Under the pieces are notes generated by a model, which saw only the letters and a list, made by a program, of their open reading frames with translations, was not told the DNA's origin and ran no database searches. Source: Craspedostauros australis (taxonomy: Eukaryota; Bacillariophyta; Bacillariophyceae; Mastogloiales; Achnanthaceae). From it: 64,000 bases of DNA. The position numbers were made by a program, and so were the translations under genes. Positions 9,111 to 21,463 of this stretch are shown here, one piece after another (positions within the stretch are counted from its first letter, which is position 1; the number at the start of each line of letters is the position of its first letter). The DNA lies in assembly GCA_026770025.1 (NCBI GenBank), contig JAMXDE010000037.1, forward strand, positions 614,252 through 678,251, written 5' to 3'.

Positions 9111-12100
9111 AGACAGACCCATCAAATCATGCCTGAGGGCAACAACGGCGACTCTCAATATCAATGGTCCCCACCCGACCTCTCTCCCGGCGGCGATTGG
9201 CATCAGCGCCGTGTGGGCAACCTGCGGCAGGCTTGTGCGCGGTACGGAAAGCGATCCGCTTCGCTACTCGAGGACGGACTCGACGATCTACGCGTTCACC
9301 GCACCAACTACACTGATACACACCCTGACCCCAAACAGCTACGAGTGCTCTGGTGGGAGTTCCCCCAGCAACACTGGGACCATCTGCGAGAAGGGAGTCC
9401 GATGAATTTCCTGGGCACCCCGGAATCAGGACACCATGACAACACCGACATGACCGCTGAACAACAACAGGTGGCAGCGGACTTCGTCGACGAGCTACTC
9501 AGCCTCGGCGTCGTCGAGCCGCAAGACCCACTCCATCCGGTGGTCGTCAATGCTCCTCTCTTTGCTCTACCGAAACCCATGCAGCCCGATCAATGGCGCA
9601 TCATCGCCAACATGCGAGAAAACCGCACCAACGAGTTCATTGGGGCCGATCCGACCATTTTTCCAAAAAGCCGCGACATTTTGAAACAAATGTATCACGG
9701 TGGATGGTCGGCGGTGGTGGATGCTTCGAAGTATTTTTACCAATTTCGAACGCGTCCTGACGAAAGGCGATTTCTCGGCATCCAACATCCGATTTCGGGA
9801 AAAATGTACCAGTATGCTGGGCTGCCAATGGGATCTAGCCAATCACCGGCTATCGCATGCAGGCTAGGAACTGCTTTCCTCCGACGACTACGCGAGCATT
9901 CTCCGATATACCAAGGCACTCAACGCTCTAATATGTGGTGGACCGCATTCGACCAAGGCCTGGACTATGACCATACCAGAGGACAGGGACTTGTGTCCAT
10001 CGGAGCCGACGGATTGCCCGCCGCTCTCGTGTGGGCCCACTGCGATGACTTCATCATCCATGGACCCACACGCCGTAAGACCGCAGCGGCATTGTCGGCC
10101 TTCCTTGACCTGTCGGTGGACTGTGGCCTACTCTGTCACCCGGGCAAGCTCACGCCACCCAGCCAGGTCGTCAAGTACACTGGACTGATTTTCGACACCA
10201 TGAGCACACCACGCCTACGCATTCCTCCGCTGAAACGAGACAAGATCATCGCGGTGCTGGACTACATCGAAGCCACACCCACAAGAGTCTCCCGACTCGC
10301 CCTCGCGGTTCTGGCAGGCATGTTGGAGAGCGTAGCCGAGGCCACACCATCATACCTCGGTCGCAACTACCTGCGGGCTCTCTACGCACTCGTCCATCCT
10401 GACGAATGGGACCAACCTGACCTACCATACTTCAGCTACACAGCTCTCACCCATGCAGTCACACAAGACCTCCAATGGTGGCGATCAGCGCTCACCAACG
10501 ACACCGCTCGAAGTGGCCGCGCAACCCGCACCGGCATCCTTGTCAGCAGCTTTGGAGACGGCAGTGGCACAGGCACTGGCGGCACCATCCTCTTTCCCAG
10601 TCAACCCTCATGTATGTGGATGGGCACATGGTCCTCCCTTGTGGCCACACGCCACTCATCCAACTGGAAGGAGCTACGCACCCTACTCAGCACTCTGCAG
10701 CAGGTCGCCAACAACCCAGCATCCGTTATGGACGTCTTCGGTGCCACCTTCTTCTACTTCACTGACAACATGTACACCTACTGTGTTGTCGATGGAGGCA
10801 CTTCCACATCACCGGAACTGCACAAGATGGTCCGAAAGATCAAGCAGCTCGAGCTCCGCCTGTCGTGCCACCTCCAAGTCATCCACATCCCCGGCACCGC
10901 CATCATCACAGAAGGGACGGACGGACTCAGCCGTGGGATCTGGATTAATGCGGCTCATCAGAGGCCTACCTCATCACAGATCTTATCCGCGTGTCTGGCC
11001 CCGGCACCACTCCAACAACGGCATGTCTCCCGGATCGCGTCCCTCGCCTTCCCCGACACTCTCACGACTGTACTACTACGTCGATGGGATCGCCCCTGGA
11101 ACCCAGGGAGCTGCATGAACTGCATCACCCTGTGGGCACCGCCGCCAGAACTGGCCTATCAGCTGATCTACTTCCTGCTGGGGTGCTGGGCGGAACAACC
11201 ATTGGATACCGGATTCGTCATCCTCGTCCCCAGAGTGCTCCAGCGCACTTTTGTCCGACTCTCACGTCACCTCATCCGGGTTGGGGTGTTCACCAACGAC
11301 GACCTGTCGCTCTCTTCTCCTTCTCCTCTCAACATTCCTAACCTCGTTCTCTCACGCCTCCCAGAATGGACTTTGCTCCCCGCTCCCGGAATCGACGGCA
11401 TCACCAACGGATCGCCGAGCGTTTGCACGGGCTGTGCTAGGAGCATCAATCGGCACACCGCCGCGCACCAGTGTCACTTCGCAGACAGCGGATTCACTCA
11501 CAACGGCATCTCCTACCAACCATGCCACACCCGATACCACAAGCTGTGCTGCCGAGCCGGACCTCCCTTCCGCACGCGCCTCCGCAATCATAAGGGCCTG
11601 ATGTTGCCACCCAACCTCAGCATACTGGGTCTCTTTGTCTGTGAGGCATGCACGGTCCGAGTGCACCTCCAGCGGGAGCTGGTCTCCAGCCCCACAGACT
11701 ATCACCTCCTCCGCTTGGAACGTATGCGCATCATTGACATGGCACACAACTGGGCGGCGGGCACGCTCACCGCCTACAGCAGCAAGATTCAGGTGTTGCG
11801 CAAGTTCGGTCTACAGTACGGCATTCCGACTATGCAACCGCCCGACATCCAATCGCCGCCCTGCTCCGACACGATTCCGATCATGTGGGCGCAGGAGCAC
11901 TACGCCACGCAGGCGCCCTCTCGTAAGAACGCACTCGACGCCCAGACCATCAAGTTCAGTACCGTGCGTGGGCTACGCAGCGCTGCATCGGCCTTCGGCA
12001 TGTGGAATATGTGCATCGCGCATCCCGAACGCGCCATGCTCGACGCCAAACAACGACCCATCACCGTCGATACATGTCTCCCGACGGACCATCTCGGGTA

Positions 12101-12887
12101 TTCGATGCTGACACAGGGCATGCGCACGCGACTCGGCGAAGACTCGAGGCCTTCAGCCGCCTTGCTCTCCCGTCACATCCACTTCATGGACCAAAGCTTC
12201 CGCCACCAATACCAACATGCAGTCACGCCACAACAGCGACGGACAGCAGCAATGGCGGGCGTTATCAACCTCATGGGCTGGCTGGGATGGCTACGGGCTG
12301 CGGAAACCTTTGGTATTTCGTGGTCGGATGTCACCATTCTCGACCCACGCGACGCCAGCAACAACGACCTCCCACCGAACACAGGTGCAGTACTGCTACG
12401 CCTGGCCATGCAGACGAAGTCCGATCGCAGTCGGCAAGCCGACGTCGTCATCGCCTTCCGCACCTCGTCAGGTCTCAGTCTCGGCGACTGGATGCTTCGC
12501 GCGCGAACGGAGCGAGATCACCACGTCCCAACGGACCTCGTGGCTCACCATCCTTCGGGACAGCCATGGACGTCACAGTTCTACCGCACGACGTTCGTGT
12601 ATCCATCCCTGCTGGAGCAACAACAACGCGGCGACACCTTTCTACGGTCGGCCATCGGCGCGCAACAAGTGCCCATTCCCACACGGTTCTACTCTTTTCA
12701 CATGTATCGGCGAGGGGGACGCACCCACGTTTCCCGGAAGCGGCCGGGATGTGTGCGAGCGGCCACCAAACTCGAGGTCTCCGAACACGGGCGCTGGCGA
12801 CGACAGCGCGCTAACGAGGATATGCCTACGGCATATCTGCAGTGGCCACTCGCGGACCGGCTGCGGATCACCGCGCTTTGCATGTGA
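8028..12887 (+). CDS. DIRS-type retrotransposon pol: reverse transcriptase, RNase H, zinc finger, tyrosine recombinase
   Basis: The frame is open right after the ORF1 stop for 1,619 codons. The first ATG is at 8277, so expression may start there or use readthrough of the TAA. An Arg run from a CGA repeat lies at 9081-9110. RT spans about nt 9590-10240 (WRIIANMREN, VVDASKYFYQF, AGLPMGSSQSPA, and HCDD in place of YxDD). RNase H spans about 10528-10935 (FGDGSGTGTGG ... HIPGTAIITEGTDGLSRG). A Cys/His cluster at 11424-11651 (CTGC, CHTRYHKLC, CEAC) resembles a PHD-type finger. The C-terminal tyrosine recombinase spans about 11720-12884. Its catalytic Arg is in LRAAE (nt 12294), HxxR is in HMYRRGG (12699-12710), and the Tyr is in TAYLQW (12834). 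RT plus RNase H plus tyrosine recombinase defines the DIRS order. No frameshift was seen, so the element may be recent. Confidence 0.9.
9081..9110 (+). repeat. In-frame CGA/ACG trinucleotide repeat in pol
   Basis: About ten GAC/CGA triplets in a row. In the pol frame they encode a run of about ten arginines between the N-terminal region and RT. The repeat is a multiple of three, so length changes would not break the frame. Confidence 0.85.
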
Positions 12888-13360
12888 TTGCCGGCAGCTC
12901 ACTTTTTCTCGTTGTTCCTCTTTTTCTTCCACTTCTTTCTCTTTTGTGGGGGGGGAGCCCTCTTTTTCGCCACCTGTGACAAAAAACAGGGGGCACCGAG
13001 AGGAAGATACTCTCCCTCTGCCAGGGGGGATTCCAGCGCTCTCCCTCCAACCATGATCGAATCAGTCAACACCAACGCAAACAGCCGAGGCAGAGACCAG
13101 GGACACCCGGCAAAAAGCAACGGAAACGAAAATCGACTAGTACGACTAATTCGACACCCAAGAACGATTTTGTCAACCAGACACGAGAAAGCCACATGCG
13201 ACGTTTTGACATCGATGAAGAACAAGTCTTCCTTCGAAGAACTTATGGAGGCATCCTGTTGGTCCTACTTCGGATAAACACAGCGAGGCAACAATGCAGC
13301 TCGCCGGCTTGATCGAGTCCCGTCAGTTAAGAAACCATACAGTTCGACATTCTAAATAAT
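12888..13360. other. 3' noncoding region of the DIRS-type element
   Basis: A pyrimidine-rich stretch after the stop codon is followed by a G-run and the 18-bp inverted-repeat arm at 13100-13117. No further ORF of note. The exact 3' end of the element was not determined. Confidence 0.45.
13100..13117 (+). repeat. Inverted-repeat arm A (left)
   Basis: GGGACACCCGGCAAAAAG. It is perfectly complementary to 24018-24035, near the right end of the composite insertion. The match is exact over 18 bp and does not extend. Confidence 0.8.
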
Positions 13361-13562
13361 TCTAATGACGGCTATTAAATTCTAATGACGGCTATTTGAA
13401 TCGAGTGACGGCTATTTAAATCAAATGACGGCTATTTAAGTCGAGTCGCGGCTATTTGAATCGAATGACGGCTATTTCAATCAAATGACGGCTATTTAAG
13501 TCGAGTCGCGGCTATTTGAATCGAATGACGGCTATTTAAGTCAAGTCGCGGCTATTTAAATC
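13361..13562 (+). repeat. Satellite array 1: ten 20-bp units
   Basis: Units keep exact 20-bp spacing around an ACGGCTATT / CGCGGCTATT core with a variable TNAATCGAAT-like half. A 60-bp higher-order period is visible: 13421-13480 and 13481-13540 are almost identical. Confidence 0.95.
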
Positions 13563-14020
13563 GCATTGTTTTCTACTCGTGATTCAAGTTGACAAGTTGG
13601 GAAATTGATCAAACCAGGTAAGTGCGCCTGGTCTCCCAACGAAACCACAAATTGATGGCTCTTCGCTGCTCTGTTCTGCTCTCAAAGAATCACAACAGAG
13701 ACGGGCGTGCGTTTGGAGTGTTGTCGTCACCGTTCAAATTTCATTGCTATCTTATAAATGTGAAGCCTTGCCAAGTCGAAAAATTGACTGTTAGGGAAGC
13801 CAATGCAAGATGGACTCGACACCTTCATCGCAGCGTTGAACTTCGCATGAGTGTTGATGAGCGTTGACCGATTGCCAAGGTTGAGCTTCCTGTGTTGCTT
13901 GGTGTGGGTGAGCGGTGGTTGATGGCCGGCTGTTGCGTATTGTGGGGTGTGAGGGAGTGGTCTAATTATTATAATAGTGGTAGAGACGTATCCCGTGAAG
14001 GCAAAATATGACTAACTAAA
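13563..14020. other. Spacer between the two satellite arrays
   Basis: About 460 bp without a recognisable gene. It contains a short inverted pair near 13612-13635 (ACCAGGTAAGTGCGCCTGGT). The array starts are 660 bp apart, an exact multiple of 20. Confidence 0.6.
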
Positions 14021-14224
14021 TAAGTCGAATGACGGCTATTAAAATCTAATGACGGCTATTTGAGTCGAGTGACGGCTATTTAAATCTAATGACGGCTATT
14101 TGAGTCGAGTGACGGCTATTTAAATCGAATGACGGCTATTTGAATCGAATGACGGCTATTTAAATCTAATGACGGCTATTTGAGTCGAATGACGGCTATT
14201 TGAGTCGAACGACGGCTATTAAAA
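14021..14224 (+). repeat. Satellite array 2: ten 20-bp units
   Basis: Same core (GACGGCTATT) and orientation as array 1, again ten units. Here the variable halves tend to alternate (TAAATCTAAT, TGAGTCGAGT), giving a 40-bp higher-order period. Confidence 0.95.
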
Positions 14225-15275
14225 TCATGGGTTTGGTTGTTGCACGACTTCTCGGGATTAAATCACGAGGCTGTGCTTCAGGGTCATTTTCGGAGTTTCT
14301 CCATGATTCTCCCTCCACTGGAGGGGTTCGAGTGGCCCCAGAACCTGGGTACTGAGACACACCAGGATGACTCAATGCCAGGGGGAGCCCCGCAATAGAG
14401 ACTGGTCTGGTCACAATGGAGACAGTCACTTTCGTGAGGATTAGGGTCTTTCCAATGCCCATGTGACGTCACGATTCGCTTTCTTCCTTTCCTGTCTCCC
14501 ACACTGTTTCGTCAAACTGTTTGTTTCCTCATGGTACCAACATTGGTTTTCGCGTTTTTGCCCAATCTGAACAACAATTATTGATTGACTGTCCGGATCT
14601 CTCTCTTTTTGTATCTTGTGCGTGCCAATCAATGCATGATTCTTGTCTCTTCTTGTTGATTTCTGCCCAAACAGCAGCCACCGCTCAAAAATACGGACAA
14701 TAATGCCAATAATTGAGTACTTTGATACGTGGTGTACTCGCGTTGTTGGCAACGAGGAGGAGCGTTGGTTTCTTGTGCGTGGCAATCCATGCTCTACTCT
14801 GAACACAACCATTCAGAAAATTGTTGACAAGACCACCAATCGACACTGCCTCCTCCCTCCTGCCCTTCCAACTCAGCTTCATCCGTGGAGCAATTGTGTA
14901 GCTCATGCAGCAGTGGGATCAAGAGTGACAGAAGAAGCATGCCATGCCAAGAACCCAAGCCATGCCAACAAACAATCCCCAACAACAAACATACTTCAAC
15001 ACAACAGTCCCCTACCCTCTCATACTCAGCTGTGCCATACTTGGCATTCAACAAACGCCCATCCATCCATCCCTGTCACACCAATGTGCTTGTAGACATA
15101 TCATTGACACCTTTGTCGAGATGTACATTCGTGTATGTGCATCGTTCACCTGTTATTCTCTTCTACTCATGTACAGACGGTACAACTACATTCGTGTCAA
15201 TAGTGAACTGTGATTTGCCAAAATCACATCACGAAATGGAACACACGAAAACGAACAGAATTTCTGGAGGAAATC
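14225..15275. other. Unclassified mobile-element DNA between satellites and copia 5' LTR
   Basis: No supported gene. It contains inverted-repeat arm B at 14316-14336. All ORFs here are short and lack family motifs. It may be the remnant of another element into which the copia element inserted. Confidence 0.5.
14316..14336 (+). repeat. Inverted-repeat arm B (left)
   Basis: A 21-bp sequence beginning CACTGGAGGGGTT that is exactly complementary to 23853-23873. With arm A it forms a nested order A-B ... B'-A'. Confidence 0.8.
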
Positions 15276-15895
15276 TGTAAACAAAGGTTTCTGAGAGTAT
15301 CAGGAACATCGTTCGTCCATCCATCAACAAAACATGTGATATCAAGTCTGGATTGATATACTTCCCAACTAAACCTCAAATGACGATACCCTTGCTGACC
15401 CATCACATCATCAATGGAATGTGGAATGACAAGGACCATGGAATCCGACAGCTGACATCAACAAGATGTCATTGTGTCACCACATTGACATCTGTCTCCA
15501 CATCAGATCAAGAAGGCAAAGATTTGATGACCAAGGGACATCAAGATCATAAGTATGCAAGGAGGAATACAGTGTGGATGCATTGGCAATTGCTCATGGA
15601 GTAGTGAGCCTGTAGATAGTGAAATGCGGAGTACGCATCGAATACGGAATATTGCATGGTGTGAACATGCAATACAAAGAGAGAGAGAGAGAACATGAGC
15701 AAGAGCAAGAGAGTAGCTTGCATACCAACTCATAGTCAGACCATCAAACAGATGTGCTGAGAGCATCGGTCAAAGAAACAGAGTACACCAAGAGGATTGG
15801 AGTAGCAACATAATGAAATAGTAGAGAGAATCAGCACCAGACAACAACACCATCTTCCACGATCGCAAGGTATCCGTTTGCGAAACTTGCCAACA
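15276..15895 (+). repeat. Copia 5' LTR (diverged)
   Basis: It aligns collinearly with 22315-22939. Both share CAACTAAACC, a 21-bp exact block (15465-15485 against 22495-22515), a GAGAGA or similar purine zone, GTAATGAAATAG, and ACTTGCCAACA at the end. Many substitutions and indels separate the two, so the insertion is old. The ends are approximate and no clear target duplication was found. Confidence 0.75.
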
Positions 15896-15976
15896 CAATT
15901 ACAAACGTTAGATCAAGGCGAGCCCACGGATCGGATCGTGCAAGGAAGACAACATCATTCAAGAGCAGCAGGCTGA

Positions 15977-18724
15977 ATGAGCGAGGAAGAGGAATTGAAA
16001 GACATCCCTCTGTCCAATCTGGCTATCAAGCAAGAAGAAGGTGCGAGTGAGACTCAACCTCAAAATGAGAAGGAAGCAGCTGTGGCTACTGTCCTATCAG
16101 GCGCAGAAGCAAGCGCAATCGACGAGACCAAAGAGGAACGGTCTACAAGACTACACCGTAAGGAGAAGAGGATCCTCAAGGCGATCAAGCAAGAGGAGAC
16201 TGGTGTGACGGAGAGCATTCGCACAGCCAAACAGAGTGGGAAAAGTGAGACACCACCAGGAGGAGAATTTGTGACGAAAACAATCTCCGTGAAACAACTA
16301 GCGAAATTCAAAAAAGTGACAACACAGAAACAGACGGAAATCAAGGGCGCGAGCGCACCAACAACGAAACAACAAATCAACATGGCGACATCAGCCAACA
16401 TGAACAAGCAACGCATCAAGGCGCCGATGTTCAGCAGTGAACAGGAAGACTACAGCGCATGGGAGTCTCAAGCGAAGGCGTACGCTTGTGCACAGAAGAC
16501 GAGAGACGTGATGTTGGGCAAGACCAAGGTCCCAACAGTGAGTGAGATCGCGGCAGCCGCCGACGATGCCAAGGAAGCGATGGAAGAGATCTACGAGCTG
16601 GGATGCGACTGCTTCAGCGATCTGATCCTCATGATGGATGCAGAGAAAGGAAAAGGCAAGCAGGCCATCCAGTACATCAACCAGTGCATCTCCAACGATT
16701 ATCCCAAAGGAGATCCACACGCAGCGTGGAACGTTCTCGCGGAGAAGTTCCGTCCATCTGATGCAGCGACGAAGATCAAGCTCAAGCATCAATTCAACAA
16801 TGAAAAGATGAAGAGAGACATGGACCCCGACGTCTACATCACGCGACTCGTGCTCCTACACTCGTGTCTCCACGATGTTGGTTACACGATCACCGATGAG
16901 GAGATGATCATGCAAATCCTCAGCACGGTGAGCAGCGAATACAGAACACACATTGTGAGCTTCCATCATCAACTCACGTTTAATCCGGAAGTGGTTACCA
17001 TCAATGCGATCAGAGGAATACTCCGCACAGCACACACTACTCACCAAGGAGGAAAGGCGTACGTCGATGACTTCCAAGACAGCAACATGAAGAGCAATGA
17101 CACCGGCTTCACGAGCACCAGTAACTTCAAGGGGACCTGCCACAACTGTGGTGTGTATGGTCACAGATCTGCGGATTGCCCCGAGCGTAAGAAATCGAAC
17201 AACAAGAAAAACAACAACAACAAAATGAACGGAAAGCGCAACAACAACCGCAACAAGGGAAGCGGCTTCAACAGGAAGTGCAACTACTGTGGCATCTTTG
17301 GACACTGCGAGGCGGAGCGCCGAAAGAAGAAGTTCAACAAGAAGAAGAAGGCTGACGAGCAGGCCAACACAGCGACAGAAGGACACAACAAGAGCGGACA
17401 CAAGATGGTACTCTCAGCAAAGGACATGCCGCTCTGCATGTTGGTGTCTGACAACTACATTGACGACTCCTTCTTCAAAAACTTCGAGTGCATCAAAAGT
17501 GACGACGAAGTACAGGACGATGAGATCGTCCCGGAGTGGCTCAGCGAGGAGCCCATCATCCACGAGGTGGATCCAAGACGCGAAGTGAGCTACGAATGCT
17601 GCTTCAACGCGCACGACCTGATCGGTCCATACGGCGACGGAGCCGAGATGGGCAACGAGGCCATTGACATCAACATCGAAGAGGCCATGAGCGCAGAGGA
17701 TGCCAATACCAACGAGAACGGCGCAGATCAAGACAACCACGGCGTCTCTGGAGACGAGACGAACGGCGCGGCGCCGCCCCCTCCAGCAGCGGGGAACAAC
17801 AGAACGGGTATCTTCAACGAAGATCGCAGCAACGGATTGGTAGAAGACGATCAATTCAATCCAAATGAAGAGGTCGTCTATCCATATGACATCGCATTCG
17901 CGCCGATCATGGAATTCACCAGACAGGGCATCAACTTCAGAAACGATGCGATTCCACGACTAATGGCAACTGTGGAGATCATGCAACGACAGCTCATCCA
18001 CAACGCTGTAATGACGGCAGGTATGCGCTTGTACTCAGACAATGACGACGCAGGAGAGCGACACCTGTGGGTGTGCACGGCAGCAACCACGCTGTGCGAC
18101 AACTTCTGGTCCATCAAAGAGATTCTCGCCAATGGACCGGTCATCAACCGATTGTTGGGGGAATACAACAACGATCCAATTCCCGACATGGCGTTGCACT
18201 ACATCCTGGGAGGATGCATGCACGTGCTCCTGCGCGAGCGACCACGCGTCATGCCATACGATCCAGTGACTGGACTTCATCAAGACAGCACAACCCCAGT
18301 TGTGCCCGCAGAACCGTACTACGACGGCGTGACCTACCACAGAATGGACGATGGGAACGACAATCCCAACAACAATGACTACAAAGACGACATGGCAGCG
18401 GCTGCCATGGAACAGCTCCACGAACTGAGCACCAAATACAAGGACAAGGTCAACAAGGACATCTGGCTTGCCAACAGCGGAGTTTCGTGTCACATCGTGA
18501 ATTCAGATGCCGCCCTCTTCTTCGTGCAGCACATCAAGTCATTCGTCCAAGTGGGAGACAGCACAACACTGGACTCTCCCAAGATCGGCTCCATCAAACT
18601 GCAGATCAAGCAACAAGACAACACAGGCCACACCATCTGGCTTGATGATGTGAAGCACACACAAGATGACGGTGAACCTTTTCTCTACAAACAAGGCTCT
18701 GTACAACGGTTACCAGATCGGTAA
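15977..18724 (+). pseudogene. Copia gag and protease portion
   Basis: A 915-residue open frame starting at ATG 15977. The N-terminus is Glu/Lys-rich. The capsid region follows (YSAWESQAKAYACAQK ... AAWNVLAEKFRPSDAATKIKL). There are two zinc knuckles: CHNCGVYGHRSADC (nt 17138-17179) is complete, while CNYCGIFGHCEAERR (from 17279) has lost its last Cys. An acidic linker leads to the protease motif WLANSGVSCHIV, where the catalytic Asp of DSG is Asn (AAC at 18473-18475). That change alone should abolish polyprotein processing. After about 18665 the frame becomes nonsense, and the continuation (MTVNLFSTNKALYNGY) lies in another frame. Confidence 0.85.
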
Positions 18725-19595
18725 CAACGGCATTCTGATGGACATCATCAACAGAGCTGGGAAGAGGATCATCTTTGATTGGATCTTTCCCACCTCCAAC
18801 GGATTCATCATGGGAGTGCAGATGCATCCCATCATGCCAACTGAGGACGACAAGACTTCCACAGCCATCATCAAGAGCCCATCCAAAGAGGTGAGTGCAG
18901 TGGAATTGCATTGAATGCTCGGCCACGCGCCACTCGAGACCATGAAGTGGACAGCCGCTCAATACGGATGGAAGATCATTGGCGAGATGCCGGTACGTTG
19001 CGACTGCGCGGTCGCGAACGCTAGAATGAAGAACATCTCAAAAGCGACGATCCCAAGAGCAACTCGCCGTGGCAAACGTCTCTTCATTGACATTAGTTAC
19101 ACTAAACACATAAGCTTTGGAGATAAACGTTACTGGACTCTGAATGTGGACAACTGCACAGACTACTGCTGGAGCTTCTTTCTGAAGAACAAAAGTGATC
19201 AACGAGGATACATCAGGCAATTCGTGCAAACAATCAAATTACTGACAGGTGACCAACAAATCATCTTCCAAGGAGACAACAGCGGAGAGAGCAAATCCAC
19301 GCAGGATATTCTCATCGATGCTGGACTGAATGCGAAATTCGAGTTCACGGTATCCAACACGCCACAGCAGAATGGTAGAGTAGAACGCAAGTTTGCGTAT
19401 CTCTACACCAAGATTCGCTCCATGCTCAATGGAGCACAACTCAACGACGAGTACAGGCATGGCCTGTGGGCAGCAGCCGTGAGCACTGCCACTGCCATTG
19501 CCAACATCACCGTAGCGAAGAATCAGAAGGAGTCACCACATCGCCAGTTCTTCAACAATGATCCACCATGTGCAGATGCACTCCGCACATTTTGA
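18666..19595 (+). pseudogene. Copia integrase portion
   Basis: This continues the polyprotein in a second frame. The pre-integrase zinc-binding region is interrupted by TGA at 18912-18914 (LH*MLGHAPLETM). The catalytic core carries the D,D-35-E elements: LFIDIS (nt about 19082), GDNSGE (about 19276) and QQNGRVERK (about 19370). A TGA at 19593-19595 ends the frame. The encoded enzyme would insert the cDNA. Here it can no longer be made as part of one polyprotein. Confidence 0.85.
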
Positions 19596-19603
19596 GAGGT
19601 GGG

Positions 19604-21463
19604 TGTTGTGAAGACTACCTATGGCGGGATCACTGCAAACTCAAGAATAGAGGAGAAGAGATGGTGTTCATTGGATATGCACACCAACATGCATCAGGAG
19701 TGTACAACATGTACAGACCATCAACCAAGTCATTGGTCTGTTCTCGCGACATCAAGTGGCTCAACCAATCATACGGACAGTTCTGTGGCTGGGTGCCAGA
19801 ACCAAACATATCCAACAAAGCAGGAACAACGGATGCAGATGGCTTCACAACCACTGGATGGAAGGGAACAATGCCAAGTACGGCAATGCGTCAAACATCG
19901 GAAGCGAAGAGAGTATCTTTCGCTGACACGAACAAGTATCACATCCTATCAGACAGTGATGATGAAGATGATGAGGACAATGGAGCAGCGACTCAACAAA
20001 TCAACAACGACGAGGAAGATCGGAACGAATCCAATCATGAGGATGACCAGATCCAACCATCCGGCGACGAAGCCGATGATAACAGAGGCGTCACTCCTCC
20101 AAACACACCAGCAAGGTCTGCGCATGGCGCACCATTGAGACCTCCACCAACTAAACCAAGCAAGCATGACATAGCTAGAAAGGAGAGAATCCGACATCAT
20201 GAAGCACAAGGCAGGAAGGGAGACGTTTATCCCAAGCCTACTACAGGGAAGAGTATTCCCAGAGCTCTGCGTGAGCTTGCAGACTTCAACGAACGAGGTC
20301 GAAAGGAAGAAGGTTACAAGAGCGAGTCATCATCCAATGAAGATAGTGACGAACTTAGTAACGAGGTAACTGACAAATCCAACAACGAAACTACAGACGA
20401 TGAGGAAATCGCAGACGAAGAAGAAGAGATCGAGATCACTCACCATAGCACAACAGGACTATACAGAATGAATGCAATCATTACCGAGACACCAGCGATT
20501 GATATCAGATTTTCGATGCAGGACCAGAGCGAAGAATCCGAGAAGCACATCAAGCCAACGACATTCGATGGAGCCTTCAATCACCCAGATCCCATCCATC
20601 GAAGGGGATATCGAGCAGCCATCAAAAAGGAGTTCGACTCAATGGATACACGCAAGGTGTATAGCAAGATCAAACAAGACGCCATCCCACGCAGCCGCAG
20701 ATGCTGCAAGTGCAAATGGGTCTTCAAGCTAAAGCATAACGGCACACATCGAGCACGGCTCGTTGCATGTGGCTATTCACAAGTCGCAGGAGTAGACTTC
20801 CAAGAGCATTACTCACCTGTCATCCATGACGTGACCTATCGGGTCATGATGGTGATCATGCTAATCAAGAAGATGGACTGCGCACTCGTCGATGTCGTAA
20901 CGGCATTCCTACATGGAGACCTCGACGAGGAGATCTACATGAACTGCCCCAACGGAATGGATCATCAACCAGACGAAACCCTGACTCTACACAAGCCAAT
21001 CTACGGACTTGTGCAGAGCGCCAGGCAATGGTTCAAGATGTTGGTGTCGACCCTCAAGAATATCAACTTCGAACAGAGCACAGCAGACCCGTGCCTGTTC
21101 TACAGGAAGACGAACAAAGGAAGTATGATTGTGGCCATCTACGTGGACGATTGCTTCTGCTGCAGAGACTCCAAGGCACTGGAGACATTCCTGAAGGACA
21201 TCCAAGGCAGCAAATTCAAGGTGACAATCGAGCGCGGACTCGGAGACTATCTCAGCTGCAACATCGAACTGAACCATGACAAGACTAGAGCGACATTGCG
21301 TCAACCCCATCTCATCCGACACCTCATCGAAGAGTTCGGAACCAAGGTTGAGAAGATGCAACGCTATGGGACACCGGGAACCCTGGGCCAAATCATCGTA
21401 CGACCATCCGACAATAACGGACTGCAGAAGGTCGGACTGGAAGAACATGCCGAATACCGCTGA
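19604..21463 (+). pseudogene. Copia reverse transcriptase portion
   Basis: After a frameshift near 19630 the frame reads KLKNRGEEMVFIGYAHQHASGVY, the usual post-integrase motif. An acidic Asp/Glu-rich linker follows (about 19940-20440), then the RT: KCKWVFKLKHNGTHRARLVA, MDCALVDVVTAFLHGDLDEE, IYGLVQSARQWF and the active site YVDD (nt 21140-21151). It is open for over 600 codons up to a TGA at 21461-21463, so the RT core itself is undamaged. The AFLHGDLDEEIYM and IYGLVQ blocks resemble copia elements of diatoms and related algae, as far as I recall them. Confidence 0.85.

Noticed and set aside
13361-14224. The 20-bp periodic arrays as a CRISPR array
   Set aside because: The units are contiguous with no unique spacers, the setting is eukaryotic, and there are no cas genes.
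5235-14404. CCCCGCAATRGAGACT shared at 5235 and 14390 as a split direct repeat
   Set aside because: The match is only 16 bp with one mismatch and does not extend. It may be chance.
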